NCBI GenBank assembly: GCA_031275595.1
Contig: JAISOO010000097.1
Location: 1-19,165 of the forward strand
Source of the DNA: Spirochaetaceae bacterium
GTDB lineage: Bacteria > Spirochaetota > Spirochaetia > Treponematales > Breznakiellaceae
Direction: 5' to 3'
Length of the DNA: 19,165 nt
Shown: positions 15,066-19,165 of the stretch, piece by piece
Layout: the number at the start of each line of letters is the position of its first letter
How positions within the stretch are numbered: the stretch's first letter is position 1
Program-made: the position numbers and the translations under genes
Notes under the pieces: generated by a model
The model's input: the letters and a program-made list of their open reading frames with translations, nothing else
Database searches by the model: none
Told to the model about the DNA's origin: nothing

Positions 15066-15593
15066 ATGATGATAAAGAAAACGGCGGCCTTCCTGGTTTT
15101 TTTTATGGGATGGGGAGTCCTGGGGGCGCAGCAGCTTACCCGGTTTGCGGTGGTGGACATGACCAAGGTATATACCGCGTTTTTCCGGGAATCCCGGGCG
15201 GTGCGGGAATTTGAAGAGCGCAGCCGCCAGGTCCAGGCGGAGATAGACCGGATGACCGAGGAGATTCAGGAATTACGGCTTTCCCACGCGAGGGCCGAAA
15301 CCCGGGGGGACCGGGAACAGGCCCTCAGGCTGGAAAATGATATCACCCGGCGGTCGGAGTACCTCAAGGAGTACTATCAGCTTAAAACCGCCGAATTGGA
15401 AAAACAGAAGGAACGTCTTGCCCAGTCAAGTACCTTTTTGGATCAGGTATTAACTGAAATTCGTTATATCGCGGAAAGCGAGGGGTATACCATGGTTTTA
15501 AACATGAACGATAACGGCATAATCTGGTATAGCCCTACGGTGGACATAACGGATAAACTTATTCAAAGCTTGTCGGCCAGAGCCGGACGATAA
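15066..15593 (+). CDS. skp: Periplasmic chaperone Skp/OmpH family
   Basis: Skp holds unfolded outer-membrane proteins in the periplasm on their way to BamA. The 175 residues start with a signal peptide (Lys4, Lys5, hydrophobic 7-19, cleavage after GA at 20-21). The family N-terminal strand FAVVDMTKVYTAFFRES follows, then a long charged coiled-coil (about 45-125, heptad-rich in Glu, Arg and Lys) and the C-terminal core strands (YTMVLNMNDNGIIWYSP). AGAGG lies 5 bases before the first ATG and overlaps the bamA stop; a second ATG follows directly, so the start could be three bases later. The tight linkage means cotranscription with bamA. The size and order match the family and the treponemal bamA-skp-mutS arrangement. 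Confidence 0.92.
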   Translation: MMIKKTAAFLVFFMGWGVLGAQQLTRFAVVDMTKVYTAFFRESRAVREFEERSRQVQAEIDRMTEEIQELRLSHARAETRGDREQALRLENDITRRSEYLKEYYQLKTAELEKQKERLAQSSTFLDQVLTEIRYIAESEGYTMVLNMNDNGIIWYSPTVDITDKLIQSLSARAGR

Positions 15594-15622
15594 GGATATG
15601 AAGCCGATTTCAAGATACCGGT

Positions 15623-15639
15623 TTTTTTGAAACAGCCTC
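15623..15639 (-). repeat. Short intergenic element, copy 2 (inverted)
   Basis: The minus strand reads GAGGCTGTTTCAAAAAA from 15639 to 15623. It matches copy 1 at 12432-12446 with one mismatch in 15 positions. On the plus strand it supplies TTGAAA (15627-15632), the -35 box of the mutS promoter. Confidence 0.5.
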
Positions 15640-15656
15640 AGGGAATGTAGTATATT
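15627..15656 (+). promoter_or_regulatory. Candidate promoter for mutS
   Basis: TTGAAA (15627-15632, 5 of 6 matches) and TATATT (15651-15656, 5 of 6) are 18 bases apart. Transcription would start near 15663-15664. The -10 box directly abuts the AGGAGG at 15657-15662, so a transcript from this promoter would lack that ribosome site, whereas readthrough from skp would carry it. Confidence 0.45.
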
Positions 15657-15662
15657 AGGAGG
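15657..15662 (+). promoter_or_regulatory. Strong Shine-Dalgarno sequence before mutS without a standard start codon
   Basis: AGGAGG ends at 15662. The first in-frame ATG of mutS is at 15691, 28 bases on, too far for this site. The in-frame codon nearest to normal spacing is ATC at 15667-15669. No in-frame ATG, GTG or TTG lies between. Confidence 0.55.
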
Positions 15663-15690
15663 TCATATCAGTTCTGCCGATTCGAGTCCC

Positions 15691-18360
15691 ATGCTGGATC
15701 AATACAGGCGGATTAAACGGGAGCATCAGGGGGAGGTACTTTTTTTCCGTTTAGGCGATTTTTATGAGATGTTCGCGGATGATGCCCTGGAAGTTTCCGG
15801 CTTACTTAATCTCACCCTCACAAGCCGTAACGGACTGCCCATGTGCGGGCTTCCCTATCACGCGGCCCGTTCTTATATTGCCCGCTTGTTACGCTTGGGC
15901 AAAAAGATAGCTATCTGCGAGCAGCTCACCGAGCCCGGCAAGGGCCGGGGTATTATCGAGCGGGAAGTGGTGGAGGTTATCACCCCGGGAACCACGGTGG
16001 ATGATGACTATCTTGAAAAGGGCAGTTCCAATTATCTTTCCGCCCTTTCCTCGACCGCCAAATTTCTCTCCTTCGCCTATATCGATCTTTCCACCGGGGA
16101 TTTCCATGCCACCTCCTTCCCCTTTGAGGGCGCCGAGGAACGGCTCAAGCTGGAGCTGGAACGCCTCCAGGTAAAGGAAATGGTGGTCCAGGAATCCTTA
16201 TTGGAAGAACACCCCGGTTTGGCGGAGGCAATTTTGGGAAGGCCCGGCCTGGTGGTAAACCGCTGGGCGGATTGGCTTTTCGACCAGACCCGGAGTAAAG
16301 ATCGGCTTGAACGGCAGTTTGAAACGGCAAGCCTTAAAGGGTTTGGCTTGGAGGAGGATAGTCCGGAAATTGTTTCCGCCGGGGCGTTGTTGGATTATCT
16401 GGACGATACCGCCAAGAGCCTGCTGCCCCACGTGCGGACCATCAGTCTCTACGGAGAGTCCGAATATGTGGGCATCGACGAATCTACCCAGCGGAACCTG
16501 GAACTTATCAGGAACCTTCGGGACGGGGATGTGCGTTTTTCCCTGTTGGAAGTTCTGGATGAGACCAAAACCTCCATGGGCAGGCGGCTCTTAAAATGGC
16601 GGATCCTCCATCCCTTGCAGGATCTGGTCCGGATCAACAAACGGCTCGCTATGGTAGAAACCCTCTACCACGAGCAGGGACAACTCGCTTCCCTGAGGGA
16701 GCTTTTGGGGAAAACCCCGGATCTGGAACGGTTGAGTTCCCGGCTTGCCATGGACCGGGCCCACGGCAAGGATATGCTTTTGATAAGAAACGCCCTGAAG
16801 GCTTTTGCGGCGGTGGAGGGGTTAAGCGGAAACCTGAACCCGGACTTTGAGTCCTTCTCCGCCACATCCCTCGATGCCAAAGGTTTCGGACGGCTTATGG
16901 ACCTTATGGATCTTTTGGAGCGGAGCATCGCGGAGGATCCCTCCATATTGCTCACCGAAGGGAACCTGATTAAGGAGGGGTTTAATGCCGAACTGGACGG
17001 GGTTCGGCGTTTTCGGGACAACGGGCGGAAGATGCTGGAGGATTACCTGAACGAAGAACGGCAGGCTACGGGGATTCCCAGCCTTAAGATACAGCACAAC
17101 CGTTTTATCGGGTATTTTTTTGAGGTAACCAAGGCCAACCTGCCCAAAGTCCCCCCCCGGTTTATCCGCCGTCAAAATATCGTCTCCGGGGAGCGGTATA
17201 CCACGGATAAACTCGCCGCCCTGGAATCGGAAATTAACGGCGCCTCTGATAAGGTGATTGAACTGGAAAAAAGACTTTTCCTGGAGATCCGGAACAAGGC
17301 CCGGGGGCTTATTCCGGATCTGTCCGCCGCGGCCCGGCGTATCGCCGAACTTGACGCTGCCCAATCCCTGGCCTGGGCCGCTACCGCCCAGGGCTGGATC
17401 CGGCCCCTGGTGAATACCGCCAACCGGATCCGGGTTTTGGAAAGCCGCCATCCCGTGGTTGAGGCCCATTTAAAGCGGGGGGAATTTATTCCCAATGACA
17501 TCATCCTGGAAGGGGACGGGGTCTCCTTTGCCCTTATTACCGGGCCGAACATGGCGGGTAAATCCACCTACCTTCGCCAAACCGCCTTGATCGTGATCAT
17601 GGCCCAAATGGGGAGTTTTGTCCCCGCCCGGGAAGCGGAGATCGGCATGGTGGACAGGATCTACTGCCGGGTTGGGGCGTCGGATAACCTGGCCCGGGGG
17701 GAATCAACCTTTCTGGTGGAGATGAACGAAACCGCCTATATCCTCCATACCGCCACCGAAAAAAGCCTCGTGATCATGGACGAAGTGGGGAGGGGAACCG
17801 GAACCAACGACGGCCTTTCCATCGCATGGGCGGTTTGTGAGGAACTTTTGGACTATATCAGGTGCAGAACCCTCTTTGCCACCCATTACCACGACTTGTC
17901 CCTGATTGCCCACCCCGCGCTGGCCAACCGTTCTATGGAGGTCCTGGACCGGAATGGGGAAATTGTTTTTTTACGCAAACTGAAGGAAGGTTCCGCCGCG
18001 GAATCCTACGGCCTTCCGGTGGCCCGCTTGGCGGGGCTCCCCGAACGGGTCCTACAGCGGGCCGGCCGGATCATGGCCCGGCTTAAGGAAAAGGAAAAAG
18101 CCCTCCGCGAAGCCCTTCCCGACGGTTCCAAGCCTGCGGAGGATGGGGAAGCCCTTCCCCCGCCCCCGGGGAGCCTGGCCGAAAAAGTGGATGTTTTTAT
18201 CGAGGATATCCTCAATCTGGATCCGGACCGCATGACCCCCCTGGAGGCGTTATACCGGATCCACACCTGGAAATCCTTGATTGATCCCAAGGGCAGCCAT
18301 AGCTCCAAGGGAAACCGTTCCGCCGGAGCGGGAAAAGACGTTCCTTCCCTCTTTGACTAA
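15691..18360 (+). CDS. mutS: DNA mismatch repair protein MutS
   Basis: MutS recognises base mismatches and small loops and recruits MutL. From the ATG at 15691 there are 889 residues. The mismatch-binding motif GDFYE has Phe24 and Glu26; the clamp, lever and core domains fill the middle. Walker A GPNMAGKST is at 618-626 and Walker B with signature is at about 694-706 (Asp697-Glu698, GRGTGTNDG), followed by ATHYHDL. The conserved C-terminal helix-turn-helix region contains MTPLEALYRIHTWKSL, and the protein ends PSLFD. Family members normally have about ten residues before the conserved PM-x-x-QY; here Pro is the codon just before the chosen ATG, and SSADSSP lies in frame upstream. The true start may be an ATC at 15667. 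An 8-C run at 17151-17158 encodes Pro-Pro. comF follows 10 bases after the stop. Confidence 0.96.
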   Translation: MLDQYRRIKREHQGEVLFFRLGDFYEMFADDALEVSGLLNLTLTSRNGLPMCGLPYHAARSYIARLLRLGKKIAICEQLTEPGKGRGIIEREVVEVITPGTTVDDDYLEKGSSNYLSALSSTAKFLSFAYIDLSTGDFHATSFPFEGAEERLKLELERLQVKEMVVQESLLEEHPGLAEAILGRPGLVVNRWADWLFDQTRSKDRLERQFETASLKGFGLEEDSPEIVSAGALLDYLDDTAKSLLPHVRTISLYGESEYVGIDESTQRNLELIRNLRDGDVRFSLLEVLDETKTSMGRRLLKWRILHPLQDLVRINKRLAMVETLYHEQGQLASLRELLGKTPDLERLSSRLAMDRAHGKDMLLIRNALKAFAAVEGLSGNLNPDFESFSATSLDAKGFGRLMDLMDLLERSIAEDPSILLTEGNLIKEGFNAELDGVRRFRDNGRKMLEDYLNEERQATGIPSLKIQHNRFIGYFFEVTKANLPKVPPRFIRRQNIVSGERYTTDKLAALESEINGASDKVIELEKRLFLEIRNKARGLIPDLSAAARRIAELDAAQSLAWAATAQGWIRPLVNTANRIRVLESRHPVVEAHLKRGEFIPNDIILEGDGVSFALITGPNMAGKSTYLRQTALIVIMAQMGSFVPAREAEIGMVDRIYCRVGASDNLARGESTFLVEMNETAYILHTATEKSLVIMDEVGRGTGTNDGLSIAWAVCEELLDYIRCRTLFATHYHDLSLIAHPALANRSMEVLDRNGEIVFLRKLKEGSAAESYGLPVARLAGLPERVLQRAGRIMARLKEKEKALREALPDGSKPAEDGEALPPPPGSLAEKVDVFIEDILNLDPDRMTPLEALYRIHTWKSLIDPKGSHSSKGNRSAGAGKDVPSLFD

Positions 18361-18370
18361 AGCGCCCCGT

Positions 18371-19132
18371 ATGCCGTTGCCTTATAAGGGTATGAATCGG
18401 CAAAAATCTTTATCCGCGGTTATCCGGGAATGGCTTTTCCCCTCGGGGTGTCCGGTCTGCGGGAAACTCCTTTTGGACGCCCGGGAGGCCCGGTACGGGC
18501 TCTGCGGGGATTGTAAAGCGTCCTTTTCCATAGAGGGTGAAAACCGCTGTTCCCTCTGCGGGCGTCCCCTGATATCCGAACAGGATCGGTGCCTTCCCTG
18601 CCGGGAGGGGGAGGGGCGTTATTTTGACCGGGCTTTTGCGATTTTTCCCTATAGGGGAAAGTATCAAAAGGTCCTCAGGGCCTATAAATTCGGTCAATTC
18701 CGAAGCCTGGGGAATTTTTTCGCGGAGAAGCTTACGGAGAGCCTTTCTTTTTTCCCCCTGGAAGGGCTGAAAGATCCCTGCTGGGTGCCCGTCCCTCCCC
18801 GGCCGGGAAAATTGCGGCGGTACGGCTGGGATCAGGTTGCATACCTGGCACGGCTGTTGGAAAAGCAGTACCGGGAACAAAAGCCTCCCCCGGGGGCCCT
18901 GCCGGTGTACCATTGCCTTAAACGGTTTTCCTCCCAAACCCAAAAGGGGCTTACCCGGGAAAAGCGGAAAACGAACCTTCGGGGCAGGATCCGCTGTACC
19001 AGAAAGCCCCCTCCGGCGGTATTTCTTTTTGACGATGTAACCACCACCGGTTTCACCCTGGATGCCTGCGCCGCGGCCCTCAAGGAGGGGGGTGCGGAAA
19101 AGGTCTACGGCATATCCCTCTTTTACGATTGA
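18371..19132 (+). CDS. comF: ComF family protein (zinc ribbon plus phosphoribosyltransferase fold)
   Basis: ComF-family proteins help natural transformation in competent bacteria; their role in spirochaetes is not established. From the ATG at 18371 the protein has 253 residues. The N-terminal third has eight cysteines in four CxxC pairs (27/30, 45/48, 60/63, 74/77), consistent with two zinc-ribbon sites. The family central motif follows: LRAYKFGQFRSLGNFFAE (102-119), VPVPPRPGKLRRYGWDQVAYLAR (139-161). The phosphoribosyltransferase PRPP loop is FLFDDVTTTG (218-227). The frame is open back into mutS, but starts inside mutS have no support. 18371 is 10 bases after the mutS stop and lacks a clear ribosome site, so coupling with mutS is likely. 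A second in-frame ATG at 18392 has AAGGG only one base upstream, too close to be used. A hairpin follows the stop. Confidence 0.88.
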   Translation: MPLPYKGMNRQKSLSAVIREWLFPSGCPVCGKLLLDAREARYGLCGDCKASFSIEGENRCSLCGRPLISEQDRCLPCREGEGRYFDRAFAIFPYRGKYQKVLRAYKFGQFRSLGNFFAEKLTESLSFFPLEGLKDPCWVPVPPRPGKLRRYGWDQVAYLARLLEKQYREQKPPPGALPVYHCLKRFSSQTQKGLTREKRKTNLRGRIRCTRKPPPAVFLFDDVTTTGFTLDACAAALKEGGAEKVYGISLFYD

Positions 19133-19134
19133 GC

Positions 19135-19165
19135 CGGTTCCAAAACCAACCGGGTTTTGGAACCG
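19135..19165 (+). terminator. Perfect 13-bp hairpin after comF, possible terminator
   Basis: CGGTTCCAAAACC (19135-19147) pairs with GGTTTTGGAACCG (19153-19165) over a 5-base loop. It begins 2 bases after the comF stop. The window ends at the last paired base, so a following T-run cannot be checked. It could be an intrinsic terminator or one copy of a dispersed palindromic repeat; TTGAGCCG (19129-19136), which overlaps its left arm, also occurs at 426 and 7966. Confidence 0.6.

Noticed and set aside
15608..15632. TTTCAA/TTGAAA stem with a T-run after skp as a terminator
   Set aside because: The T-run lies in the loop rather than after a GC-rich stem; the right arm is better explained as the mutS -35 box.
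15673..15690. Sequence resembling a tRNA T-arm (GATTCGAGTCC) upstream of mutS
   Set aside because: The flanking bases do not form the 5-bp T stem, and no acceptor, D or anticodon arm can be drawn around it.
1..19165. Mobile elements, CRISPR arrays, tRNA or rRNA genes, defence systems
   Set aside because: No transposase, integrase, regularly spaced repeats, tRNA fold or defence-gene motif was found; the window is filled by housekeeping and envelope genes.

Overview
The window is a stretch of core chromosome from a spirochaete, most likely a Treponema-like organism of fairly high GC. The main reasons are the order tamB-bamA-skp-mutS, which I recall as the Treponema pallidum TP0325-TP0328 order, the divergent spirochaete-style ligase and thymidylate kinase, and a spirochaete-type lipoprotein. 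The genome is strongly biased to CGG, GGG and CCC/CCG codons. I see no insertion sequence, phage gene, CRISPR array, tRNA or rRNA.

Layout. Bases 1-373 (minus) hold the 5' part of an exported protein that runs off the left edge and starts with GTG. A divergent intergenic region (374-643) carries a good sigma70-type promoter, two hairpins and an 8-C run. A rightward gene train follows: a lipoprotein (644-1324), trmB (tRNA m7G46 methyltransferase), ligA (NAD+-dependent DNA ligase, overlapping trmB by one base) and hrpB (DEAH-type helicase). It meets a leftward pair: tmk (dTMP kinase) followed by a helical exported protein of unknown function. tmk is divergent from tamB, and the two candidate -10 boxes overlap. 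tamB, bamA and skp make an outer-membrane biogenesis block: the inner-membrane-anchored TamB translocation/lipid-transport protein, the BamA beta-barrel insertase and the Skp/OmpH periplasmic chaperone. mutS (mismatch repair) and comF (zinc-ribbon phosphoribosyltransferase-like protein) follow. The window ends in a perfect 13-bp hairpin just after comF.

No complete new system is evident. The points that deserve a second look are: mutS has a strong Shine-Dalgarno sequence but no standard start codon at the right distance, while its conserved N-terminus extends upstream of the first ATG; Tmk has Thr in place of the invariant P-loop Lys; LigA departs from the family consensus at two nucleotide-binding motifs; a small motif recurs in intergenic regions and supplies the -35 box at both bamA and mutS; and several predicted mRNA leaders begin with a hairpin within a few bases of the predicted transcription start.

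Start sites differ from the longest open frame for the lipoprotein, tmk, tamB and comF; the reasons are given in each entry. All assignments rest on reading motifs by eye, with no database search.
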